Origin: Intestinimonas sp.
GTDB lineage: Bacteria; Bacillota; Clostridia; Oscillospirales; Oscillospiraceae
Assembly (NCBI GenBank): GCA_022653075.1
Contig: JALCSB010000007.1
Span: 1-64,000 of the forward strand
Direction: 5' to 3'
DNA length: 64,000 nt
The notes beneath the pieces were generated by a model. It was not told the origin of the DNA. It did not search any database and was given only the letters and a program-made list of their open reading frames with translations. Below, piece after piece: positions 34,493 to 43,108 of the stretch; the first letter of the stretch is position 1; each line of letters begins with the position of its first letter. Both the position numbers and the translations under genes were made by a program.

Positions 34493-36613
34493 CTAGGAAT
34501 CCCCTGTCTTTTCCGTCCTCATTCGTGTAAAGTCCGTGTATATCCCAACCAGAATGGCGCTGCCGGAATTATCGCCAATGTAGTTCAGCTCCAGCCACAG
34601 CCATCTCTGGTCCCCGTTATCATCCCGCCACAGACAGTTGCATTCCGCCGCGCCCGTCTGGCCGGCCGCCCGCCGAAATGCCGTCAAAAGTTTCTTCTGG
34701 TCTTTGGCGTCAAGCTGGCTGAACAACGGCCGGTTTCCTCTACCGCGTCGGTTAAACCATCTGGTATAGGTCTCATTAAAATACAGCGGATTTATGATGT
34801 CATTCTGGAATTCATAGACTACCACGGGATGCCGGATACTGCGAAGGAGCAACTCCACCTGAGGATTTTCCGCCCAGATCATATCCGCGACCAAGCAAAC
34901 ACTGTCAGACGGGGCGGGCCGCGGTATGGGGCGGCACGTCTTTTTGTGTATCAGTTCCTCATAGTCGGCGGTCGGCATGGCTTGGGCAAAATAATAACCC
35001 TGAGCGTATTCGCACCCCACATTCCGCAGAAACTCCGCCTGCTGCCGGGTTTCCACACCCTCCATAATCACGGGTAGGTTCAGCCAACCAGCCATGTGGA
35101 TAACTGAAGCCAAAATGCGCTCGCTCCGGTCATTTTGGCTTTTGTTGCCGGACAAAAATTTCATATCGACCTTTAGCATATCCACAGCAATATCCTTGAG
35201 CATGTTTAGGGAAGAATAGCCGCTTCCAAAGTCATCCATCATCACAAGAAATCCGGATTTCTGAAGGTTCTGCACTGTTTTCTCCATCATGTCCGGATCA
35301 TCCATATAGGCGCTTTCCGTCAGTTCCAGATTGAGCAGCGCCGGCGGGACATCATATTTTTTCACCAGATCGTTCAGCTGTTCCGCCAGTTTGGGATTAT
35401 ACATATCGGCGCGGGAAATATTGACGGAAACCGGGGCAGGCGCGCACCCCTCATCCAGCCACTTTCTGAGCAGGCGGCACACCGTATCCCACATATAATA
35501 ATCCAGCTTTCCGATGAGGCCGTTCCGCTCGAAAATCGGGATGAAGCGTCCCGGCGTAATCAGCCCACGCTGGGGATGCTCCCAGCGCACCAACGCCTCC
35601 GCGCCACAGGGCAGGTTGGACTTCAGGTCAAACTTGGGCTGAAAATATACCACAAACTGTCCGGCATCCAGTGCCGGCTGCATTTCCTCCAGGATAAACT
35701 GCTCCCAGCACATCCGCTCATCCATGTTCCGGTCATAGCGGGCTACGCAGTCCAGATAGCGCCGCTTGCACTCGCCTGCCGCCATGGTCGCCCGTCCAAG
35801 CATGGCCTCTACCGGCAGCTTGGGATCATCCACCACAAAAAAGCCAAAAGATGGTTCCAGAAACAAATTTGCGTCATATTGTTGCAGTTTTTGGTGGAAC
35901 GCGCCAATCTGTTCCTGTAGCCCCGCTTCGTCGTATGGCTCGCAGAAGCAGAAAATATCCGCCTCCACCCTACCATATGTACAGTGGCGTTTATGATCCA
36001 GCACCTCCCGCAGAACACCCGCAAGATATTGCAGCATCTGATTGCTTTCCGTCTCTCCTCCAAAGGAACGGAGCAACCGGAAATGGTTAATATCAAACCG
36101 CACAAAAACAAACTTTTCATCCGAATGCTTGTCCAGCATGCGCCGGGTCTCCTCAAAGAACCATGAACGGTTATACAGGCCGGTCAGGGTATCATACTCC
36201 GTCATATATTTCAGTTTGTCCAGCAGATACATCTGGCTGCGTGCAATGGCGTTGCGCAGTCGGCTGAGCAGCACGCTGGGCCGATACGGCTTGGATACGA
36301 AATCCCACGCTCCGCAGTCCAGCGCCTTCTGCTCACACTCCGTGTCGTGCTCACCGGTCAGCACAATCACCGGGAGGCATGAATATTCCGTGTCTTTGAG
36401 CCACTTTAAAAACTCATAACCATTCATGATGGGCATAACCAGATCAAGCAGAATGGCCGTGATGTTTTTCCCCTTCTTTTTTAGAATTTTCTGTGCCGCT
36501 TTTCCGTTTTCCGCCTGTAAGACATCATATTCCTGGAACAGCATTTTCGCCAGAACCTGGCGGTTGACCATCTGATCCTCCACCACTAAAACGGCTGCTT
36601 TTCCTTCCTTCAT
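34493..36613 (-). CDS. Response regulator with degenerate GGDEF, EAL and C-terminal PAS
   Basis: 706 residues from ATG 36613 (GAGGTG five bases upstream). REC (about 5-122) has VVEDQMVNRQ and the phosphoacceptor in ILLDLVMPIMNG. The GGDEF-like domain (about 155-300) has YDTLTGLYNRSWF and FVRFDINHFRLL, but the active loop is GRVEADIFCFC, so cyclase activity is not expected. EAL (about 320-560) is intact: AEALVRWEHPQRG, SVNISRADM, NLELTESAYM, MMDDFGSGYSSL, KVDMKFL and EGVETRQQ. One PAS domain closes the protein (about 595-700). It is a shorter paralogue of 27558-30992 and converges on the hybrid kinase/Hpt pair. Confidence 0.9.
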   Translation of the reverse strand: MKEGKAAVLVVEDQMVNRQVLAKMLFQEYDVLQAENGKAAQKILKKKGKNITAILLDLVMPIMNGYEFLKWLKDTEYSCLPVIVLTGEHDTECEQKALDCGAWDFVSKPYRPSVLLSRLRNAIARSQMYLLDKLKYMTEYDTLTGLYNRSWFFEETRRMLDKHSDEKFVFVRFDINHFRLLRSFGGETESNQMLQYLAGVLREVLDHKRHCTYGRVEADIFCFCEPYDEAGLQEQIGAFHQKLQQYDANLFLEPSFGFFVVDDPKLPVEAMLGRATMAAGECKRRYLDCVARYDRNMDERMCWEQFILEEMQPALDAGQFVVYFQPKFDLKSNLPCGAEALVRWEHPQRGLITPGRFIPIFERNGLIGKLDYYMWDTVCRLLRKWLDEGCAPAPVSVNISRADMYNPKLAEQLNDLVKKYDVPPALLNLELTESAYMDDPDMMEKTVQNLQKSGFLVMMDDFGSGYSSLNMLKDIAVDMLKVDMKFLSGNKSQNDRSERILASVIHMAGWLNLPVIMEGVETRQQAEFLRNVGCEYAQGYYFAQAMPTADYEELIHKKTCRPIPRPAPSDSVCLVADMIWAENPQVELLLRSIRHPVVVYEFQNDIINPLYFNETYTRWFNRRGRGNRPLFSQLDAKDQKKLLTAFRRAAGQTGAAECNCLWRDDNGDQRWLWLELNYIGDNSGSAILVGIYTDFTRMRTEKTGDS

Positions 36614-36960
36614 GGAAACACCTCGTGCCGATTTCAAGTTTCTTTAATAGCATATAATACTATTTTAGAAATTTCAATAGCATTTGTACATGGATATGAA
36701 GCCGGATTTATCCGTTCTATGTGCGTGCTTATATATTCAAATAAATAATAACTCACGCATAACCGGACTTCTGATTCAGTCCGGTTTATTGTTAAAACAG
36801 GTACCGGTTCATAATGCGCGGCTTGGCCCTTTCCAAAGGAGGGCAGCACCTATGCACAGGCAAACGGCCGTAGACCGTAACAGCCCCGCCCTTTTTCGAA
36901 TATCATGATAGTGAAGCGCTGGGATTCGCCAGAATCTCGTTTTTTCGGGATAGTGATAAT
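36614..36960. other. Intergenic region between divergent genes
   Basis: 347 bases. It holds a hairpin AACCGGACT-tctgattc-AGTCCGGTT (36761-36787) of unknown role and presumably promoters in both directions. The plus-strand leader near 36940 has no good ribosome-binding site. No gene seen. Confidence 0.4.
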
Positions 36961-38106
36961 ATGGAAAATGACTATGGTAATACGCATTACAAGAGTGGTT
37001 GGCGACCTTTGGTTAAGGAAAATGAGGTGGCCATGGAAAATGAGGTGGTAAAAGAACTCCTCGCGGAAGCGCCGAGACAAAAGAAACTGAACCATAAAAA
37101 CGTCATCAATGTGACTTACTACCGCATTCCGGCGGAGGCCTCGGCACCCAAGCAGAGCGGTCATGAAGACGGCGGAACTGCGGCCAACTCCCGCGCTCCC
37201 ACGGAGGCCCCGGCACCCAAGCAGAGCGGTCATGAAAACGGCGGAACTGCGGCCAGCTGCCGCGCTCCGGCGCAGGGCCCGGTACCCAAGCAGAGCAGTC
37301 ATGAAGACGGCGAAACTGCGGCCAGCTGCCGCGCTCCGGCGCAGGCCCCGGTACTCAAGCAGAGCGGTCATGAAAACGGCGGAACTGCGGCCAGCTGCCG
37401 CGCTCCGGCGGAGGCCCCGGTACCCAAGCAGAGCGGGCATGAAGACGACAGAACTGCGGCCAGCTCCCGCGCTCCCACGGAGGCCCCGGTACTCAAGCAG
37501 AGCGGTCATGAAGACGGCGGAACTGCGGCCAGCTGCCACGCTCCGGCGGAGGCCCCGGTACCCAAGCAGAGCGGTCATGAAGACGGCGAAAACGCAACTA
37601 GCTGCCGCGCTCCGGCGGAGGCCCCGACACCCAAGCAGAGCGGTCATGAAGACGGCGAAAACGCAACTAGCTGCCGCGCTCCGGCGGAGGCCCCGACACC
37701 CAAGCAGAGCGGTTATGAAGACGACGGAACTGCGGCCAGCTGCCGCGCTCCGGCGGAGGCCCCGGTACCCAAGCAGAGCGGTTATGAAGACGACGGAACT
37801 GCGGCCAGCTGCCACGCTCCGGCGGAGGCCCCGACACCCAAGCAGAGCGATTATGAAAACGGCAGGGCGCCCGCCAAGACCAACAAGCCAAACTCAAATG
37901 ATCTGTTGGCAGCACTGTCTGTCATCAGTACAGAGCTTAGTGCGTTAAATCAGAATATTTTGAATCAGAGCTGGAAAATAGACCATATCCTCAGTATTTT
38001 GTCTAAGGGAAAAGCGTCGGGCAGTGGATTATCTTCTGGCGGACGCAGGGAGGATTTTCAGTCCCCGCCCGGATTTCTAGGAGTTTTTCACAAATCCGGA
38101 CTATAG
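36961..38106 (+). CDS. Protein with eleven 23-residue tandem repeats, function unknown
   Basis: 381 residues from ATG 36961; ATG 37033 (MENEVVKELL, with GAGGTGG upstream) is an equally good start. The N-terminal 60 residues are charged. Then come ten full and one partial unit of the type PKQSGHEDGGTAASCRAPAE, each 23 residues, Pro/Ala/Ser-rich and acidic, often with one Cys per unit. The last 80 residues hold a helical stretch (NDLLAALSVISTELSALNQNILNQSWKIDHIL) that could form a coiled coil. There is no signal peptide. I do not recognise the family. The repeats look like a flexible spacer; surface, spore-layer or scaffold roles are all possible. It lies just upstream of another unknown gene at 38202. 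Confidence 0.6.
   Translation: MENDYGNTHYKSGWRPLVKENEVAMENEVVKELLAEAPRQKKLNHKNVINVTYYRIPAEASAPKQSGHEDGGTAANSRAPTEAPAPKQSGHENGGTAASCRAPAQGPVPKQSSHEDGETAASCRAPAQAPVLKQSGHENGGTAASCRAPAEAPVPKQSGHEDDRTAASSRAPTEAPVLKQSGHEDGGTAASCHAPAEAPVPKQSGHEDGENATSCRAPAEAPTPKQSGHEDGENATSCRAPAEAPTPKQSGYEDDGTAASCRAPAEAPVPKQSGYEDDGTAASCHAPAEAPTPKQSDYENGRAPAKTNKPNSNDLLAALSVISTELSALNQNILNQSWKIDHILSILSKGKASGSGLSSGGRREDFQSPPGFLGVFHKSGL
37142..37865 (+). repeat. 69-bp tandem repeat, ten full copies and a partial one, inside a coding region
   Basis: The unit CCCAAGCAGAGCGGTCATGA plus following bases recurs every 69 bp exactly (for example CCGACACCCAAG at 37624 and 37693). Copies 7 and 8 are identical over nearly the whole unit, and copies 9 and 10 differ from them by a few bases, which indicates recent duplication. 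The period is a multiple of three, so copy changes keep the frame. Confidence 0.92.
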
Positions 38107-38201
38107 TACCGCGTGAACGTTCCTGGGTGGATGTACATAAGATGGGGTGGCAAAAGATACGCCTAATTCCTTACAACTTATCATTAGGAGTGAAGATATT
38201 C

Positions 38202-39026
38202 ATGGCTAACGACGTTACCCAGGAAACGCTGGATATATTTGCGAAGAGAGTCTTAGCAAAGGCCGAATTACTTCAGACACAAGAAACCTATCAAGAAAAC
38301 TATACCGGCACAACCCCGCTGGGAACAAAAGCTCCGTTAAGACTTTATATCATTAATCACGGTGCAACGGAATCTCAGACGCCAAACACCAACTACGGAT
38401 CTCCAGTAAAGTGCGTAAAGCTCTGTAAACGCGTTCTTGACGACGATCCGGAAAACACCATTATCTGCACGCAAAAGTCCAGAGTAACCATTAATTATGA
38501 GTTGGTCCTCATCGTGGAATATGAAGACAAAACCTTCGATGTGCTGACCCTCCCCAAGAATCTCTCTCAGAGATTACACTACAGTGCCGCTTCCACCAAA
38601 GCATTTGTGGACTCCACGGTCATCGACTCCGCCGGCACGCCGGTGGTCCAGCATCAGAATACCGTTCAGCCCTATGAAATGCTCGTCATCAAATTTACCG
38701 GTATCAACGCCTACACTAATTTCCAATACACGGTCAACATTCCGATCTCCAGTTTCAGTGCGATCCTGAAGAAATGCGAGCTGGAAGACCCCACGCTCCA
38801 ATCCTATATCGTGCTGAGAAATCTGGATTACGAAGTTGATGTACTTGACCAGTTCCAGGTTTACACGGCAGCCGATCAAAGCACCAGTATCTGGACCACA
38901 ATCGTTGATTTCTCGTTGTACGAAGATATTATCGACAAGCTCGGTATCGACCAGGATATCCAGATTGTCGGTACGCCCGAATATGTATGTGAAGATACGA
39001 ACCTCTCCACCTGCAGCAATTGCTGA
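38202..39026 (+). CDS. Hypothetical protein, β-rich with a Cys-rich end
   Basis: 274 residues from ATG 38202, with AGGAG about 11 bases upstream. I do not recognise it. The first 30 residues are helical (TQETLDIFAKRVLAKAELLQTQE), the rest is mostly predicted strand (PLRLYIINHG, RVTINYELVLIVEYEDKTFDVLTLP, FQYTVNIPISSFSAIL). The end is Cys-rich (YVCEDTNLSTCSNC). There is no signal peptide or membrane segment. Cytoplasmic assembly into a shell, such as a spore-layer or phage-tail-like structure, would fit the look of the sequence but is speculation. It follows the 69-bp repeat gene by about 95 bases and ends at a strong terminator, so the two probably form one unit. Confidence 0.6.
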   Translation: MANDVTQETLDIFAKRVLAKAELLQTQETYQENYTGTTPLGTKAPLRLYIINHGATESQTPNTNYGSPVKCVKLCKRVLDDDPENTIICTQKSRVTINYELVLIVEYEDKTFDVLTLPKNLSQRLHYSAASTKAFVDSTVIDSAGTPVVQHQNTVQPYEMLVIKFTGINAYTNFQYTVNIPISSFSAILKKCELEDPTLQSYIVLRNLDYEVDVLDQFQVYTAADQSTSIWTTIVDFSLYEDIIDKLGIDQDIQIVGTPEYVCEDTNLSTCSNC

Positions 39027-39073
39027 AAACCCGGCAAGACGGGAACCAAGATGATTTGTCTCCCGTTTTTATC

Positions 39074-39106
39074 GAAAACCCGTCTCCTAGTAGGAGACGG
39101 GTTTTC
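39074..39106 (+). terminator. Bidirectional terminator
   Basis: GAAAACCCGTCTCCTA pairs perfectly with TAGGAGACGGGTTTTC. It separates the unknown gene at 38202 from the convergent peptidase gene at 39162. Confidence 0.85.
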
Positions 39107-39161
39107 GCTGTATCAGGCAGCATCAGGGAAACCTCCCAAACAGAGACTCTTATTTTTCCAA

Positions 39162-40439
39162 TCAGAAGTCCCAGCCCCGCTCGGACGCCAGAGCGTCCAG
39201 AATCTCACTGATCTGAGTTTCCGACCGTGCGGTATTGCAGGAGCCGATTAATGCCTTGACCTTGTTCTTTCCCAAAGGCAGCGGCGAAAAGCCCACGGAG
39301 ACGATAAATTGAAACTGCTTCTCCGGCAGCCTGCTGCAAAGGAGCCTGGTCCATGCGTTTTCTCTGGCGAAAGCCAGCCTGTAGTACAGTTCCGCCGTGT
39401 TCTTATCCGGTATATATTGGTCCAGTACGCAAATCGCTTCCGCAGGCTGCCGAAAGGCGGATTTCTGACCGATAATCAGGGATGAAGTCAAACGAACCAG
39501 CTCGTCTCTGATCTCCCACCCAGGAAACGTCTGATCCCTGCTCCGGAACAGGGAAAAAAGGTCCCGGTCCTTTGGGTCCAGATATAAACATGCTAGGCTG
39601 GAAAACCGCTTCTTGATTTGCTCCAGCCGAAAAGGGTCCATGCGATACGCAATCAAATCTGCGGATGAAAATTGAACCAGTCTCTTCAGAAGCGCCTGCG
39701 CATCCTGAGCGGGACCGCATTCGTCCATCGCCTGAAAAAGCTCCCGGTAGGACAGTCCCGCCGCAGGTGCGCTGCTCCGGTGCATCAGTGCCGTACGAAC
39801 CGCAGCGCCGCCCTGGGCAAGTTCATACAGAACTTCAATATTGTTAAAAAGGCAGGTATCCAGCAGAAGGGCGTCGATTGGCCTTCCCGTCGTTTTATAG
39901 ATGGATTCCAAAACAAGAGACAATTCCGGAATACCCATGAGATACGGCTTCGGCTGGCTGTAGTCATTCAGCATTCCAATATACTCACAGGAATGGCCGC
40001 TTAGGATTAGCATGTAATGGGACGCCTTAAATTTTTTCATACCCCACAGAATAAAATGAAACAAGTTCCATGGATCGGCCATATTCAAATTTCCAAGCTC
40101 TTTTTCCAAGACAGTACCGGCCTTGCCGATTCTGTAGCGCCGGACTCCGCTCCATCTGTCTTTCTCCGGATGGCCCGAGCGGATTTCCGGTCTCAAAATC
40201 TTCACTGCGTTTTGTGAAAGCCGTCCAATTTGTACCAGCAAAATGGTATTATGCCCCCACGGCAGATATCTCATTTCTCTCAGCGCCGCGGTAGTCTCCG
40301 GCTCCAGTTCATTGTTTCCATCCAAATAGGCGAGAATGACCCACTCGGGAAAATCCGGCATAATATGCTTCACATCCTTGTTTTGGTGTGTATCGAATTT
40401 AAACCGCATCGCATTGAGCGGAACAGTTGTTCCTTCCAT
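39162..40439 (-). CDS. Clostripain-like (C11) cysteine peptidase family protein
   Basis: 425 residues. WVILAYLDGNNELEPETTAALREM near the start is the typical first strand of C11 proteins. Catalytic-site regions are HYMLILSGHSCEYIG (the catalytic His, normally in HG.GW) and PIDALLLDTCLFNNIEVLYEL (the catalytic Cys after D). Both residues are present, though the surroundings differ from clostripain. There is no signal peptide, so the enzyme appears cytoplasmic, unlike secreted clostripain. It cuts, if active, probably after Arg or Lys. It is convergent with the two unknown genes at 36961-39026 and might act on them, which is inference. Confidence 0.75.
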   Translation of the reverse strand: MEGTTVPLNAMRFKFDTHQNKDVKHIMPDFPEWVILAYLDGNNELEPETTAALREMRYLPWGHNTILLVQIGRLSQNAVKILRPEIRSGHPEKDRWSGVRRYRIGKAGTVLEKELGNLNMADPWNLFHFILWGMKKFKASHYMLILSGHSCEYIGMLNDYSQPKPYLMGIPELSLVLESIYKTTGRPIDALLLDTCLFNNIEVLYELAQGGAAVRTALMHRSSAPAAGLSYRELFQAMDECGPAQDAQALLKRLVQFSSADLIAYRMDPFRLEQIKKRFSSLACLYLDPKDRDLFSLFRSRDQTFPGWEIRDELVRLTSSLIIGQKSAFRQPAEAICVLDQYIPDKNTAELYYRLAFARENAWTRLLCSRLPEKQFQFIVSVGFSPLPLGKNKVKALIGSCNTARSETQISEILDALASERGWDF

Positions 40440-40683
40440 TTGATTATACCGATGACCCTAACTGTTATTTTATTAGGAGTATATGCGATGACTGTATTTT
40501 TTCTTCCTGCGGTATTTCCCCGCAGTACCCGTCTGCTTTGACGACAATGACCATACGGATCCAGCGCTGTGACAACGAGTTTTTGGGGGTGAACCCTTTT
40601 TGAAGATAAAAAGGGCTTCAAATTACAAAAAGGCGGCATACATGGGCCCTTCATGTATGCCGCCTTCTTTATTTTTCCGTATA
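40440..40683. other. Intergenic stretch upstream of the C11 gene
   Basis: About 240 bases with promoter potential for the C11 gene on the minus strand and the terminator of the ABC operon (40625-40666). No gene seen. Confidence 0.45.
40625..40666 (-). terminator. Terminator of the peptide ABC importer operon
   Basis: AAGGCGGCATACATG pairs with CATGTATGCCGCCTT around GGGCCCT-type loop; on the minus strand the stem is followed by TTTTTG, 18 bases past the last stop codon. Confidence 0.85.
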
Positions 40684-41418
40684 TTACTCCGCAGCGGACA
40701 GCAGTTCCCGGGTGTATGCCGTCTGCGGGTGGTCGAACAGGCCGTCCGCCGTGTTCTCTTCCAAAATCGCGCCGTCTTTCATGACAATAACACGGCTGCA
40801 AAGCTGATAAACCACATTCAAATCGTGAGAAATAAAGAGATAACTCAGGTTAAACTGCCGGCGCAGGTCGCTTAAAAGCTGCAATATCTGGGCCTGCACG
40901 GTCACGTCCAGCGCAGACACCGGCTCATCTGCGATAATCAGCCGTGGCCGGACGATTAGGGCTGCTGCAATACTGATCCGCTGGCGCTGACCGCCGGAGA
41001 GTTCGAAGGGCCGCCGCTTTCCGTATTCCTCATCCAGCCCTACTTTCTCAAGAAGATCTGACACCCGGCGCTTTCGCTCTCCAGCGGTGAGTTTTTCACA
41101 GATACGCAGCGGCTCTTCCAAAATCCAGCCCACCGTGTGCGCCGGGTTCAGAGAAGAAAAAGGGTCCTGAAACACCATCTGCGGCCGTTTGGTGTGGTGA
41201 ATAATCTGCCCCTCATAATCCTTAACCATGCCTAAAATGGTACGGGCCAGTGTGGATTTTCCGCATCCGCTCTCCCCCACCAGCCCCAAGGCCTCTCCTT
41301 CCCCGATGGTAAAGGTGACATCCCTGAGCACCTGCCGGCGTTCTTTCCGGGAATGCAGCGAAGAGGCACGGTAATAGCTGTTCAGATGTCGAACCTCCAG
41401 CACGGGCTCGCTTGTCAT
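40684..41418 (-). CDS. Peptide/nickel ABC importer ATP-binding protein (OppF/DppF type)
   Basis: 244 residues from ATG 41418 (AAAGGAG nine bases upstream). Walker [11 protein letters not shown]-loop [11 protein letters not shown], signature LSGGQRQRI, Walker [13 protein letters not shown] and switch His in FISHD are all present. It is the second ATPase of the transporter and slightly shorter than typical OppF (the usual C-terminal Cys-rich extension is missing). Last gene of a five-gene operon. Confidence 0.9.
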   Translation of the reverse strand: MTSEPVLEVRHLNSYYRASSLHSRKERRQVLRDVTFTIGEGEALGLVGESGCGKSTLARTILGMVKDYEGQIIHHTKRPQMVFQDPFSSLNPAHTVGWILEEPLRICEKLTAGERKRRVSDLLEKVGLDEEYGKRRPFELSGGQRQRISIAAALIVRPRLIIADEPVSALDVTVQAQILQLLSDLRRQFNLSYLFISHDLNVVYQLCSRVIVMKDGAILEENTADGLFDHPQTAYTRELLSAAE

Positions 41419-41435
41419 GACGCGCGTCTCCTTTA

Positions 41436-42224
41436 TCAAAGCTTTTTCCGCCTGGGTATGGCGGCAATCAGATTGCGTGTGTACTCCGCCTTCGGGTGAA
41501 GAAAAACCTCCTCCGTGGCCCCCACCTCCACCACTTTACCCCGGCACATCACCACCACGCGGGAGCACAGTTTGCGCACCACGTTCAGATTGTGGGAGAT
41601 AAAGAGGATGGCGGTGCCCCGTTGGCGGTTAATTTTCCGGAGCAGCTCCAAAACATGCGCCTGGGTGGTCACGTCCAGCGCGGTGGTCGGCTCGTCGGCC
41701 AGCAGGAGCTTCGGCTCCGACACCACGGCGGCCGCGATACACACCCGCTGGAGCATGCCGCCGGACAGTTCGTGGGCGTACTTCCCATAGAGTTCCCCCG
41801 GGTTGGGCAGCTCCGCGTCGGCCATGGCGGCCAACGCCATGGATTTTCTCTGGCCGGCAGAAAGCTCCGGACGGTGGATAAGCAGGCTCTCCTCGACCTG
41901 GGGTCCAATGCGCATGAGCGGGTCCAGCGCGGTCATCGGTTCCTGGAACACCACGGAGATATCCGCGCCCTGAAGCGTGCGCAACTCCTCCCGGGAGCAT
42001 TGCAGCAGTTCACGCCCATCCAGTGTGATGGACCCGGAGCACTCTGCGGTCCGGCGTGAGAGCAGTCCACTAATTGTCATGGCGGTAACCGTTTTACCAG
42101 AGCCGCTCTCACCCACCAGCCCCAGAATTTCTCCGTCGGCGATCGTAAAGCTTACTCCGCTCACGGCCTCCCGGTCCGGTGGTGCGGAACGGAACCGCAC
42201 ATGCAGATCTTTCACTTCCAGCAT
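41436..42224 (-). CDS. Peptide/nickel ABC importer ATP-binding protein (OppD/DppD type)
   Basis: 262 residues from ATG 42224 with GAGGGGGA upstream. Motifs: [14 protein letters not shown] (Walker A), [20 protein letters not shown] (signature), [14 protein letters not shown] (Walker B) and FISHN as switch region (His present). Shorter than OppD of enterobacteria, which has an oligopeptide-binding C-terminal extension with Fe-S cysteines. Forms a heterodimer with the ATPase encoded by the next gene. Confidence 0.9.
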   Translation of the reverse strand: MLEVKDLHVRFRSAPPDREAVSGVSFTIADGEILGLVGESGSGKTVTAMTISGLLSRRTAECSGSITLDGRELLQCSREELRTLQGADISVVFQEPMTALDPLMRIGPQVEESLLIHRPELSAGQRKSMALAAMADAELPNPGELYGKYAHELSGGMLQRVCIAAAVVSEPKLLLADEPTTALDVTTQAHVLELLRKINRQRGTAILFISHNLNVVRKLCSRVVVMCRGKVVEVGATEEVFLHPKAEYTRNLIAAIPRRKKL

Positions 42225-42237
42225 GTTCCATCCCCCT

Positions 42238-43074
42238 CTAAACACGGCGGCGGCGCTGTTGGAGTCCCTCGCCCAGAAGACTAAAGCCCAGAATCAGCAG
42301 AACGACGGCCAGACCCACAAATCCCACATACCAGGGCATGGTACCAAGATAATTTTGCGATTCCGACAGCATGCGGCCCAAGCTGGCCGCGGGAGGCTGG
42401 ACACCCAGACCCAGATAACTCATACTGGACTCCGCCAGCACAGCGTTATTAAATCCGATCGAGATCGTGGGAAACAGCACCGGCAGCGTATTGGGCAGGA
42501 TGTGGCGGAACATGATGCGCACCGGTCCGGCGCCCATAAGCCGTGCGCTTTGCACATAGTTCAGGCGGCGGCAGCGCGCAAACTCACTCCGGGCGATACG
42601 GGCAAAGCTGGGAATGAACAAAATGCCCAGCGCAAGAATAATGTTGTGAGTACTTCTGCCCAGCAGCGCAATGATGACCAAGGCCAGCAGAAAACTTGGA
42701 AAGGCTGTGATGGAGTCGCACACACGCATGAGTACCGCGTCGGCCCAGCCACCAAAATAACCGGTCAGCGCGCCGATGACGGTACCGCATACACAGCCGA
42801 TAGCCACCACACACACCGCAATATAAAAGGTCGTGCCGGAGCCCTGAAGCACCCTGGAGAAAATGTCCCGGCCGAAATTGTCCGTACCCATAAGGTGGGC
42901 CAGGGACGGAGCGGCCTGCCTGCACGCGGCGTCCATGGCGCCGGGGTCATACGGCGTCCAGAAAAAGCCGACCAGAATCAGCCCCACCATGCATGCGGTG
43001 ATGGCACCTCCAAAGAGCAAAAAATCGTTCCTGTGCGCCCGCAAAGCACGGTCACGATTGGATGTTCGACGCAA
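42238..43074 (-). CDS. Peptide/nickel ABC importer permease (OppC/DppC type)
   Basis: 278 residues from a TTG at 43074, chosen because AAAGGAGG lies six bases before it; upstream in-frame codons would overlap the previous gene. Five to six membrane segments, the typical motif GTDNFGRDIFSRVLQG and the ATPase contact region QSARLMGAGPVRIMFRHILPN identify DppC-type permeases. It pairs with the permease at 43109. Confidence 0.9.
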   Translation of the reverse strand: MRRTSNRDRALRAHRNDFLLFGGAITACMVGLILVGFFWTPYDPGAMDAACRQAAPSLAHLMGTDNFGRDIFSRVLQGSGTTFYIAVCVVAIGCVCGTVIGALTGYFGGWADAVLMRVCDSITAFPSFLLALVIIALLGRSTHNIILALGILFIPSFARIARSEFARCRRLNYVQSARLMGAGPVRIMFRHILPNTLPVLFPTISIGFNNAVLAESSMSYLGLGVQPPAASLGRMLSESQNYLGTMPWYVGFVGLAVVLLILGFSLLGEGLQQRRRRV

Positions 43075-43108
43075 ACGGAACCCTCCTTTCCAGTCGCGGG
43101 AGTACCTG

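Noticed and set aside
36850-37815. Minus-strand frame of about 320 codons made of repeats (GYRGLRRSAAAGRSS type)
   Set aside because: It is the antisense reading of the 69-bp coding repeat and has no start signals. The plus-strand frame has the better composition and a terminated unit.
37142-37865. CRISPR-like array
   Set aside because: Units are contiguous 69-bp repeats in one reading frame without unique spacers, and no cas genes are nearby.
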